Assembly (NCBI RefSeq): GCF_019697375.1
Contig: NZ_JAHCDI010000004.1
Coordinates: forward strand, 607,324 to 671,323
DNA length: 64,000 nt
Direction: 5' to 3'
Origin: Micromonospora tarapacensis
GTDB lineage: Bacteria; Actinomycetota; Actinomycetes; Mycobacteriales; Micromonosporaceae
Part shown: positions 27,399 to 35,599 of the stretch, one piece after another
Layout of the letters: every line of letters begins with the position of its first letter
Position numbering within the stretch: the first letter of the stretch is position 1
Position numbers and translations under genes: made by a program
Notes under the pieces: model-generated
Told to the model about the DNA's origin: nothing
The model's database searches: none
The model's input: the letters and a program-made list of their open reading frames with translations, nothing else

Positions 27399-28427
27399 GT
27401 GGCAGAGGCGACACGCGTATGCGGCATGACGGGTGGCAACACGACCCTTCGGTCTTCCTCGCCGTGCACCGATTCGCCGACGTTTTCCGCACCGACACAC
27501 CGCCCCACGCATCCCTATTTCGAATGCGAGCCGCACCGGGCGGCCGCGGTGCGAGCGATCCGGTCCGGCCAGGTGCCACTCAAGTTCGCCTACGCCGGCA
27601 GCGCCGCCTACACCCACGACACCTACGCCCGCTCCGCCGACTACCTGAGCATGCTGGCCTCCGCCCGGCACGAGGCGGACGCCCTGGTCTCCGCCGGTGT
27701 GGTGGCCGCCCACGCGCTCACGGTGGCCGAGATCGGGCCGGGCAACGGTGGCCGCAGCCGGGCATTCCTCACCCGGCTGGCCCACCGGGGCCGGCCCTGC
27801 CAGCGCTATCTCGCACTGGACTTCAGCGAGACCCTGCTGGACATCGCCTGCGCCCGGCTCGCCCGCTTCGCCGGTGACCGGATGAGCGTTGACTCCCACG
27901 TGTGGGACATCGAATGCGGCACCTCGCGCGGCGTGGAGCGGTGGCGACCGGGGCCGGAGCCCGTGATCAGCTGCCTGCTCGGTCACACCCTGGGCAACGT
28001 CGAGCAGCCGGTGACCGCACTGGCGAACATCAGGGCCGCGCTGCGCCCCGGTGACGTGTTGCTGCTCAGCGTCGCCCTCGGCCCGGCCGACGAGCCGTCG
28101 CCGGTCGCGGCCCTGGCGCCGTACCGGTCACCGGAATTCCGGGCCGCGGCGCTTCAGCCACTGCTCGCCGCCGGCCTCGACGAGGCCGATCTGGAATTCG
28201 TGCTGGGCTGGAAGGACGGCGTGGTGGTCGGCGAGGCGGTGCTGCGTCGACCCGTGCAGGTGGGTGGCGGCGTGCTGCCCGCCGGGCACCGCATCCGCTG
28301 TTTCCAGTCCCGCAGGTTCCGCCCCCATGACGTCATCGCCGCCGTCGGGGACGCGGGTTGGCAGGTCCGCGACGCCCTGCCCGCGCCAGGTGGGAGCCAC
28401 CTGGTCGTCACGGCGTCGCGGCACTGA
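27399..28427 (+). CDS. EgtD-like SAM-dependent methyltransferase
   Basis: A 342-residue methyltransferase of the EgtD/histidine-methyltransferase group. Motif I EIGPGNGGRSRAF is at residues 111-123, the acidic motif II in LALDFSETLL has Asp141, and LGHTLGNVEQPV matches the family's GSTxGN segment near 195; LRPGDVLLLSVAL follows. Start GTG 27399 has GGAGGA 4 nt upstream. There is no egtB, egtC or egtE nearby, so ergothioneine synthesis is unlikely; substrate unknown. It stands in the same direction between the TIR protein and a second methyltransferase. Confidence 0.78.
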   Translation: MAEATRVCGMTGGNTTLRSSSPCTDSPTFSAPTHRPTHPYFECEPHRAAAVRAIRSGQVPLKFAYAGSAAYTHDTYARSADYLSMLASARHEADALVSAGVVAAHALTVAEIGPGNGGRSRAFLTRLAHRGRPCQRYLALDFSETLLDIACARLARFAGDRMSVDSHVWDIECGTSRGVERWRPGPEPVISCLLGHTLGNVEQPVTALANIRAALRPGDVLLLSVALGPADEPSPVAALAPYRSPEFRAAALQPLLAAGLDEADLEFVLGWKDGVVVGEAVLRRPVQVGGGVLPAGHRIRCFQSRRFRPHDVIAAVGDAGWQVRDALPAPGGSHLVVTASRH

Positions 28428-28440
28428 GGGAGGAGCCGGG

Positions 28441-29955
28441 ATGACCGAGCCGACCGGGACGACCGACCCGGACAGCGCCGTGGCGAGGGTGTCGCCCGCC
28501 GAGCTGATCGAACGGGCCCGCCGGGCGAACCTGTTCTTCCGGGCGTCGTACGAGGGCACCGACGCGGACCGCGTACGGCTGCCCGGCGCGGCGGTGGACG
28601 AGCTGATCCACGGCCTGGCCTCGGGTGTGCACCGTGAGCTGTGCCAGATCGTGCCGTACTCCGCCGTCGGCCGGCCGGCCGACCTGTTCTCCCGGGCGGT
28701 GTTCCGGCAACTGGCGCAGCACGCCACGGTCCGCCGGATGTATCTGGTGCCCGGTGAGGGCGTGGGCAGCGACGACGTCGACCGCCAGGTGGACGAGGAC
28801 CGCGCGCACGACCTGCATCCGGTGAAGGTGGCGGTGCGCATCGGCGGTGAGGCCGCCCAGGTCCCGATGACCGACATGTGGCTCATCGACCGCCAGGTGG
28901 TGGTGCGGCAGGAGATCGGACGTGACGGTGCGGTGTCCTGGGTGGTCAGCCGGCAATCCGAGGAGGTCGAGCAGGCCCGGCTGCTCTGGGAGACCCTGAT
29001 GGGCCGGGTCCCGGCCGGCGAGCAGCAGCGCCCGCCCGGGCCGGAACTCACCCGCTCCCTGCTCCGTTCGGCCAACATGCTGTACGCCATGGCGCCGATG
29101 TCGTGCGGCCCGTCGCACCAGGACAGCGTCAACTGCTCGTGGTACCACGCGGCCTGGCAGTATCTCCGCCTGTTCGACATGGTGAGCAGCCCGCAGTGGC
29201 ACGCGGAGTTCTACACCCGGCGGTTGGCCGACGCGGTGCGCGGCGGTGCCCGGCGGGTGCTGATCAGCGGCACCGCCGACTACACGACGCTTGCCTTCGT
29301 GCTGGACGCGATCAGGTCGGGCACCGGCGACCTGCCCCGGAAACTGGACGTGCACGTGGTGGACAAGTGCCAGACCCCGTTGCTGGCCTGCCACTGGTAC
29401 GCCCAGCAACTGGGCACCGAGATCCAGGTGCACCAGGCCGACATCACCTGCCCGGACACGGTGCGGAGTCTGGTGGCGGGTGGCCGGTTCGATCTGGTGG
29501 TCGCCGATGCCTTCCTGACCCGCTTCGACCGGGCCGTGGCGGCCACCGTGATCGGGAGTTGGTCGGCCCTGTTGCGCCAGGGTGGCACGGTGGTCACCAC
29601 CGTCCGGCTGCACCCGGGCAACGAGTGGCCCAGCTCGGACGAGCCGGACGACCGGCACCGGGTGACCGACCTGGTCGACGACTTCGAGCTGCGCTTCCGC
29701 GAGCGTGCGGCCAGCTGGCGGGGGCTGCTCTCGGTGCAGTTGGAGGAGTTGTCCGCGGCGGTTCGCCGGTACGCCTCCCGGATGGAGAGCCATGACCTGG
29801 GCGACGCCGACGACGTTCGTACGGTGTTCGGCCGTGGCGGCTTCACCCTCTCCGAAGCGGACGTCGGCGACGTCGACGGCGAACTGGTCCGCACGAAGTA
29901 TCTCCGGCTGTGCGCCGCGCTGTCCGCCGACGACAGTGGACGGTCCGGCGGCTAG
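28441..29955 (+). CDS. Two-domain protein: PLD-like regulatory fold plus methyltransferase fold
   Basis: A 504-residue protein. Residues 20-190 (RRMYLVPGEG, HPVKVAVRIG, TDMWLIDRQVVVRQEIG) resemble the phospholipase-D-like sensor domains found in some regulators, without HKD catalytic pairs. Residues 265-440 form a SAM-dependent methyltransferase fold: RRVLISGTADYTTL near 275, DVHVVDKCQ near 305, and FDLVVADAFLTRF near 350. ATG 28441 stands 13 bp after the EgtD-like stop, and its stop is about 60 bp before the NTPase gene. No family name is certain. Confidence 0.6.
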   Translation: MTEPTGTTDPDSAVARVSPAELIERARRANLFFRASYEGTDADRVRLPGAAVDELIHGLASGVHRELCQIVPYSAVGRPADLFSRAVFRQLAQHATVRRMYLVPGEGVGSDDVDRQVDEDRAHDLHPVKVAVRIGGEAAQVPMTDMWLIDRQVVVRQEIGRDGAVSWVVSRQSEEVEQARLLWETLMGRVPAGEQQRPPGPELTRSLLRSANMLYAMAPMSCGPSHQDSVNCSWYHAAWQYLRLFDMVSSPQWHAEFYTRRLADAVRGGARRVLISGTADYTTLAFVLDAIRSGTGDLPRKLDVHVVDKCQTPLLACHWYAQQLGTEIQVHQADITCPDTVRSLVAGGRFDLVVADAFLTRFDRAVAATVIGSWSALLRQGGTVVTTVRLHPGNEWPSSDEPDDRHRVTDLVDDFELRFRERAASWRGLLSVQLEELSAAVRRYASRMESHDLGDADDVRTVFGRGGFTLSEADVGDVDGELVRTKYLRLCAALSADDSGRSGG

Positions 29956-30018
29956 CATCAAGATGTCCTGGTGATTGCCGGTTGACCCAGGGTGAGCCGC
30001 CGGAGGGGGGATGCGCCG

Positions 30019-32754
30019 GTGCCGGATGGAACGCCCGGTGGCTGGAAGGCCCTCGGTGCCCTCAGCCCGGATGCCGACGCCTTCGAGGTGCTCGGGGCGG
30101 CGCGTCAGGATCTGCTCGCCCAGGCGTCGCTGCCCGAGGGCCGGCGGGCGGCCCTGCACGTCTTTCCCGAGGTGACCGTCGAGTTCGCCGGCGGGGTCCA
30201 CGGGCTGGTGGTGCGGGTGGACGCACCGGCCGAGCCGCTACAGGTGTGGCTCTCCGAGGCGGCGGTGCGGGTCGCCAGCGCCTCGATGTCGGTCGGCGTC
30301 ACCCCGTTGGTGCTGCTCAGCTACGCGTTGGCCGAGTGGGGTGAGCCGCTGGGCGCGGGGTGGCGGCCCAAGCGGGTGGGGCACGCGCAACTGCCGAATC
30401 AGACCACGATGGACTACTACGCCCGGCTGCACCGGATCACGCCGGGTTCGAGCAAGGTCGACGAGATGCTGGAGGCCGGGCACGACGTGGTGGTGGTCGG
30501 CGACCACGGCTGCGGCAAGTCGGCGCTGGTGGCAAACGTGGTGGAGCAGCGGTTGGCCGGCGGCGACGGGGTGGTCTGGCTGAACCTGAGCGACCCGGCG
30601 GACGGGCCGGCGTCGATCGTGCTGGCGATGCTCGAGCAGGAGCGCAGCAGCAGCGGGGAATACCTGCTGGTGCTGGAGAACCTGCACGCGAACCTGCCGG
30701 TGCGCAACGAGCTGTTCGACTGCCTGGAGCGGCTGCGCAGCGATTTCGGCCTGCGTCTGCAGGTGCTGGCGACGAGCTGGAAGTCGGCGGCGGAGATCCT
30801 GCGGCGGGGCGAGCCGACGCGGGCGCTGACCCCGGTGCTGGCGGAGGGGCGCGAGCTGGTCAGCCAGCTGCTGGTGGACAGCGACATCGACGAGGCACGC
30901 CGGCCGAGGATCCGTGATCTGGCGCGCGACGACGCGCACATCGCGCTGACCGCGATCGACCTGTCCGGCACGCTGGGTCGGGTGCCGACGGAGGCGGATC
31001 TGGAGGAGTACTACACCCGCGAGGTGACCGGGGCGGGTCAGCAGGAGGCGCTGTACCGGTTGGCCTGCCTGGGGGTGCTGGAGCTCCAGATGGCGGTGCG
31101 CGAGGCCGGGCACCTGCGCGAGCCGTTGCAGCAGCTGCGCGATGCCGGGCTGGTGTACCAGATCGACGGTGCCTACCAGATCGGGTCGCGGCGGCGCGCG
31201 CAGCTGGTGATGAACCGGGCCCGCAACCAGTGGGACGCCGACCGGCGGTGGCGTCGCCCGGAGCGCATCGTCTGGACGCACCTGCAGCGCGGCGGCGAGC
31301 GGTTGATGAAGGCGACGTTGGGCCGGCTGGACAGCCTCATCTCGCCGGACGAGGTCCGCCGGGACCGCCTCTACCTGCTGACCACCTGGGAGACGCTGAT
31401 CCGGCTGGGGCGTTCGTTGAGCCAGCGCAGCGCGGACGACCCGACCTGGGGCGACAATCTGGGCGCCGCGGTCTTCGCCGCCAGCGCCCTGCATCAGCTC
31501 AACCACGACGACGCGTGGTGGGCGATCGCCGAGCGGGTCCGCGCCCGGTGGACCTACGACGCCCCGGGGTGCACGCTGCCCGAGCCGGTGGGTGCGGTGA
31601 CCGCCGACGTCGCCGACTTCGCCGAGATCCAGCGGTCGATGGCCCAGGAGGACGCGCTGCTGAACGGGGCGCCGCACCTGGCGGGCATGACCGCCGACGA
31701 GGTGGACAGCGACCGGATGTACCGCAACTGGGTGTTGGGTCTGCTGCTGGGGTTCGAGGGCTCGGCGCCGGCCCGGTTCCGGGATCAGCACCGCATCGAC
31801 CAGTTGGTGGAGGTGGCGGCCCGGGCCCAGGAGGCCGACGGCAACTTCTACCCGGCGCGGGTGCCGTGGGTGACGGCCCGGGTGGTGCTCGGCCTGTGCC
31901 AGGCCAACCTGCGGGTCGATCACCCGGTGGTCCGCGACGCCGGCAACTGGCTGCTGCGCCGGGTGTCCGACGGCGGGCCGTTCGACAACTGGTGGCGCAG
32001 CGGCACGGGCACCTGGAACCGGGAGGAGGCCACCACCGCGATGTGTCTCAGCGCCCTGGTCCGCGCCGGGATGCCGATGCGGCCGGCGATGCAGACCGCA
32101 CACACCTGGCTGATGGGGCGGGAGCGGGAGTGGACCGTCGCGGGTCGCGAGATCGACCTGTCGCAGGTGCTGGAGGCGAACCTGTTGTGCACGGAGGCCG
32201 CCAGCGTCACCCGCGAACACCTTCAGATGCTGTTCCAGCGCACCCGCACCGACATGAAGGCGCCCACGTTGCTGCCGAGCGCCCCGGAGGAGCGACTGCG
32301 CATCCCGTTCGTCGCCGCGCAGCTCGCCGACATCGTCTGGCGCATCGTGCAACTGGAGAGCCTGAAGCTCTACGGTGAGGTGCTCAACCACGGACGACCC
32401 GAACCGGCGGAGCCCCGGGAGCAACTGGTCGCGCCGGAGACCATCCCGACGGTGATCGGTGTGCCGCTGACCGAGCGCCAGTTGCAGGCATGGCGGCGGG
32501 GTGCCGAGCAGATCGAGAGCTTTCTGCGGGACCGGATCGCCAAGCGGGACGGCCCGATGCAGACGCCGGCGGTGCAGCGAGCGATCCGCGAGCTGCTTGA
32601 CTTCCGGGCCGAGCTGGCCGCGCTCACCGCCGAACTCGACCGGGACGTCAGCATGGATCTGCTCGAGCGCGTCGACGGGCTGGGCCGGCGGATCTGCGGC
32701 GCGGCCTGGCCCGACCTGCCCTGGCCGGAACAGCCGACGGAGCCGACGCAGTGA
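30019..32754 (+). CDS. Large P-loop NTPase with toroid-like C-terminal domain
   Basis: A 911-residue protein. Walker A GDHGCGKS is at residues 161-168 and a Walker B-like EYLLVLENLH near 214-223, with an Asn where a second acid is usual. A winged-helix/AAA-like region follows. Residues about 580-760 show helical repeats with Trp/Gly motifs (PWVTARVVLGLCQ, TTAMCLSALVRAG), as in prenyltransferase/squalene-cyclase-like toroids. GTG 30019 is preferred over 29992 because GGAGG lies 8 nt upstream. It overlaps the next gene by 4 nt. STAND-like signalling NTPase is the best reading. Confidence 0.68.
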   Translation: MPDGTPGGWKALGALSPDADAFEVLGAARQDLLAQASLPEGRRAALHVFPEVTVEFAGGVHGLVVRVDAPAEPLQVWLSEAAVRVASASMSVGVTPLVLLSYALAEWGEPLGAGWRPKRVGHAQLPNQTTMDYYARLHRITPGSSKVDEMLEAGHDVVVVGDHGCGKSALVANVVEQRLAGGDGVVWLNLSDPADGPASIVLAMLEQERSSSGEYLLVLENLHANLPVRNELFDCLERLRSDFGLRLQVLATSWKSAAEILRRGEPTRALTPVLAEGRELVSQLLVDSDIDEARRPRIRDLARDDAHIALTAIDLSGTLGRVPTEADLEEYYTREVTGAGQQEALYRLACLGVLELQMAVREAGHLREPLQQLRDAGLVYQIDGAYQIGSRRRAQLVMNRARNQWDADRRWRRPERIVWTHLQRGGERLMKATLGRLDSLISPDEVRRDRLYLLTTWETLIRLGRSLSQRSADDPTWGDNLGAAVFAASALHQLNHDDAWWAIAERVRARWTYDAPGCTLPEPVGAVTADVADFAEIQRSMAQEDALLNGAPHLAGMTADEVDSDRMYRNWVLGLLLGFEGSAPARFRDQHRIDQLVEVAARAQEADGNFYPARVPWVTARVVLGLCQANLRVDHPVVRDAGNWLLRRVSDGGPFDNWWRSGTGTWNREEATTAMCLSALVRAGMPMRPAMQTAHTWLMGREREWTVAGREIDLSQVLEANLLCTEAASVTREHLQMLFQRTRTDMKAPTLLPSAPEERLRIPFVAAQLADIVWRIVQLESLKLYGEVLNHGRPEPAEPREQLVAPETIPTVIGVPLTERQLQAWRRGAEQIESFLRDRIAKRDGPMQTPAVQRAIRELLDFRAELAALTAELDRDVSMDLLERVDGLGRRICGAAWPDLPWPEQPTEPTQ

Positions 32755-33140
32755 GCGCCGCGATCCCCGCGCCGTCGACGCTGAACTTCCTGGCCGGGCT
32801 GTTCGCCGGAGCCGGGATCAACATGCTGACCTCGGTGTCGACCGGCCCGCCGGACCCGCAGATGTCCACCGCGAAGGTGGCGCTGGACTCGGCGCTCTGG
32901 GTGGTCGCCGCCGCGTTCATGACCTGGGCGGCGCACCTGTTCCAGGCGGCGGAGCGCGAGGCCGACCTCTACATCGACCGGGACTTCAGCGAGGCGGAGA
33001 AGCAGGAGATCCGGCAGGAGTATCTTCGTCGCGCGCTGCGCCGTGCCCGGTTACCGCTGGGGATGACCACGTTGTCCCTGGTGGGCGCGGTGCTCCTGTT
33101 GCCCGGCTTCATCAGCTGGCACCGCTTGTTCGGCGGCTGA
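32751..33140 (+). CDS. Small membrane protein, partner of the NTPase
   Basis: A 129-residue protein with three hydrophobic stretches (about residues 11-29, 43-64, 103-122) and a basic/acidic central segment (AEREADLYIDRDFSEAEKQE). Its GTG overlaps the NTPase stop (GTGA), so the two are coupled. It could be a membrane effector or anchor; no family recognised. Confidence 0.7.
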   Translation: MSAAIPAPSTLNFLAGLFAGAGINMLTSVSTGPPDPQMSTAKVALDSALWVVAAAFMTWAAHLFQAAEREADLYIDRDFSEAEKQEIRQEYLRRALRRARLPLGMTTLSLVGAVLLLPGFISWHRLFGG

Positions 33141-33235
33141 CCAGCGCGGAGTCGGCTGGCAACTGACGGTGAATTGCCTGACAACCGGGCGATTGTGGTG
33201 GCCGGAAGGTGGCATTCGCGGCAATCCTGGGGACC

Positions 33236-35521
33236 ATGGCCACCCCTACGCCGCTGTCGCGGCTGTTCACCGTCGTGCTGGCCGGCGTGCTCGCCGGCCT
33301 GGTCCTGGCGGTCGTCGCGCTCCCGGGCAACCTGCTGCTCGGCTTCGCCGCGCAGTCGGCGCTCGGGAACTACGCCGCGCTGCCGGACGCGCTGCGGACC
33401 CCGGCCACCCCGCAGCGGTCGTATCTCTACGCCAACGACGGCAAGACGTTGATCACCACGTTCTACGACGTGAACCGCACGGATGTGCCGCTGGCGGAGA
33501 TCGCGCCGGTGATGCGGCAGGCGATCGTCGCCGCCGAGGACCGGCGCTTCTACGACCACGGCGGGGTCGATCTGCGCGGCATGCTGCGCGCCCTGGTCAC
33601 CAACGTCACCGAGGGCGGCACCGAGCAGGGTGGCTCCACGCTGACCATGCAGTACGTGCGCAACGTGCTCAAGACCGACCCGAGCCGCACCGCCGAGGAG
33701 CGGGACGCCGCCACCGAGCAGACGGTGGTGCGCAAGATCCAGGAGATCCGGTACGCCAACGCACTGGAGCAGCGCCTCGGCAAGGACGAGATCCTCAACC
33801 GCTACCTCAACATCGCGTACTTCGGCTCCGGCGCGTACGGGATCGCCGCCGCGAGTCAGCGCTACTTCGCCAAGACGCCGGCCGAGCTGACCCTGGCCGA
33901 GGCGGCCCTGCTCGCCGGCCTGGTGCAGGCGCCCGAGGCGTACAGCCCGATCGACGGTGACGCCGAGGCGGCGCTCGTGCGGCGGGGGTACGTGCTGGAC
34001 GCGATGGCCGAGACCGGGGCGATCACCGGCGAGCAGGCCGCCCAGGCCAAGGCCGAGGAGTTGACCCTGGACCCGAGCGAGCAGGCCAACGGCTGTGCCG
34101 CCACCGCCGGCGGTGGCGACGGGTGGGGGTTCTTCTGCGACTACCTGCGCCGCTGGTGGATCGCCCAGCCGGAGTTCGGCGACACCGTCGAGGAGCGGGA
34201 GCAGGCGCTGCGCCGGGGCGGCTACACCGTGGTCACCACGCTGGACCCGCAGGTGCAGGCCACCGCACAGGAGCAGGCCACCGCCGTCTACGGGTACGAC
34301 AACCCGCGCGCCCTGCCGGTCGCCGCGGTCGAACCCGGCACCGGCCGGGTCCTCGCGATGGCGGTCAACCGGCACTACAGCCTCGACGACAACCCCGACG
34401 GGCAGGTGAACTACCCGAACACCGTCAATCCGCTGATCTCCGGCGGCGGCGGTGTCGCCGGTTACCAGGCCGGCTCGACGTTCAAGCTGTTCACGATGCT
34501 CGCCGCGCTGGAGTCCGGCCGGCCGCTGGCCACCGGATTCGACGCGCCCAGCCGGCTGCCCACCCGGTATCCGGCCGACGGGGAGAGCAGCTGCGACGGC
34601 CGGTGGTGCCCGGCCAACGCCAACCCGGAGTGGATGGACGGCTACCGGATGATGTGGGACGGCTTCGGCCGCTCGGTGAACACGTACTTCGTCTGGCTGG
34701 CCGAGCAGGTGGGCCCGGACAAGGTGGTGGAGATGGCCCAGCGGCTCGGCATCACCTTCCGCGCCTCGTCCGACGCGGACTTCGCCGAGAACGACGCGGC
34801 CGACTGGGGGGCGTTCACGCTCGGGGTGGCCGCGACCACTCCGCTCGACCTGGCCAACGCGTACGCCACCGTGGCCGCGGAGGGGACGTACTGCGCGCCG
34901 GTGCCGGTGGTGTCGGTGACCGCGCCGGACGGGCAGCGGCTACCGGTCGGCGACCCGTCCTGCCGGGAGGCGCTCGACCCCGACGTGGCCCGCGCCGCCA
35001 CCGACGCGGCTCGCTGCCCGGTCGGTCAGCAGTCGGCGTTCGGGCAGTGCAACGGCGGCACGGCCACCAGCGTGGACCGCATCCTCGACGGCCGTCCGGT
35101 GGCCGGCAAGACCGGCAGTTCCGACCGGGCCGCCACGGAGAGCTTCGTCGGGTTCACCCCGCAGGTTGCGGTCGCCGGCATCGCCGCCAACCCCGACGAT
35201 CCGACCGACTCGGTCGGCGCCGCGGTGCAGGCCCGGGTGATCGACGCGGTCGCGCGGATCATCGACACCGCTGTCGACGGCCAGCCGGAGCAGGCGTTCA
35301 CCGCACCCAGCCGCGAGCTGGTCGGCACCCCCGCCGCCCCGCCGAACGCGACCCCTTCACCACCACCGACCGCCGCCGCGCCGCCGACACCCCCACCCCT
35401 GGCTCCAACCCCGAGGCTGACCCACCCACCCCACCCACCCACCACCACCCCACCCCACCCCCGTTCTCACTCCGTTGATCATGAAGTTAGCGGGGAGTTC
35501 GATCTCGAAAAGCCCCGCTAA
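33236..35521 (+). CDS. Bifunctional class A penicillin-binding protein
   Basis: A 761-residue peptidoglycan synthase: N-terminal membrane anchor, GT51 glycosyltransferase and transpeptidase. GT51 motifs: AAEDRRFYDHGGVD with catalytic Glu101, GGSTLTMQYVRN near 140, and KIQEIRYANALE near 175. Transpeptidase motifs: STFK (residues 414-417), SVN (480-482), KTG (625-627). ATG 33236 is preferred over GTG 33209. The Pro/Thr-rich tail runs into C-rich repeats, and the frame ends inside palindromic element C, so its true end may be earlier. Acts outside the membrane. Confidence 0.93.
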   Translation: MATPTPLSRLFTVVLAGVLAGLVLAVVALPGNLLLGFAAQSALGNYAALPDALRTPATPQRSYLYANDGKTLITTFYDVNRTDVPLAEIAPVMRQAIVAAEDRRFYDHGGVDLRGMLRALVTNVTEGGTEQGGSTLTMQYVRNVLKTDPSRTAEERDAATEQTVVRKIQEIRYANALEQRLGKDEILNRYLNIAYFGSGAYGIAAASQRYFAKTPAELTLAEAALLAGLVQAPEAYSPIDGDAEAALVRRGYVLDAMAETGAITGEQAAQAKAEELTLDPSEQANGCAATAGGGDGWGFFCDYLRRWWIAQPEFGDTVEEREQALRRGGYTVVTTLDPQVQATAQEQATAVYGYDNPRALPVAAVEPGTGRVLAMAVNRHYSLDDNPDGQVNYPNTVNPLISGGGGVAGYQAGSTFKLFTMLAALESGRPLATGFDAPSRLPTRYPADGESSCDGRWCPANANPEWMDGYRMMWDGFGRSVNTYFVWLAEQVGPDKVVEMAQRLGITFRASSDADFAENDAADWGAFTLGVAATTPLDLANAYATVAAEGTYCAPVPVVSVTAPDGQRLPVGDPSCREALDPDVARAATDAARCPVGQQSAFGQCNGGTATSVDRILDGRPVAGKTGSSDRAATESFVGFTPQVAVAGIAANPDDPTDSVGAAVQARVIDAVARIIDTAVDGQPEQAFTAPSRELVGTPAAPPNATPSPPPTAAAPPTPPPLAPTPRLTHPPHPPTTTPPHPRSHSVDHEVSGEFDLEKPR

Positions 35522-35533
35522 CCTCATGATCGA
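35476..35533. repeat. GATCATG palindromic element C
   Basis: TGATCATGAAGTTAGCGGGG (35476-35495) pairs with 35513-35533 with one mismatch; the centre contains TTCGA/TCGAA. It is flanked by a C-rich tract on the left (35385-35465) and by GGGGCT repeats on the right, between convergent genes. It may act as a bidirectional terminator. Confidence 0.8.
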
Positions 35534-35535
35534 CA

Positions 35536-35599
35536 GGGCTGGGGCTGGGGCTGGGGCTGGGGCTGGGGCTGGGGGTGGGGGTGGGTGGGGTGGGTGGGG
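35536..35599 (+). repeat. GGGGCT hexanucleotide repeat and G-tract
   Basis: About six GGGGCT units (35536-35570) run into GGGGGT/GGGTGGG stretches to 35599. G-quadruplex formation on the plus strand is likely. It immediately precedes (downstream, on the convergent strand) the stop of the TPP enzyme gene. Confidence 0.8.

Noticed and set aside
27399..28427. Calling the EgtD-like protein an ergothioneine biosynthesis enzyme
   Set aside because: No egtB, egtC or egtE nearby and genomic context is different.
30238..32424. A 728-codon minus-strand frame opposite the NTPase gene
   Set aside because: Antisense shadow: His/Arg/Gln-rich with no family features, while the plus frame has Walker motifs.
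26183..33140. Classifying the TIR locus as Thoeris or another named defence system
   Set aside because: No ThsA-like SLOG/Sir2 or other named partner is present; only a general resemblance remains.
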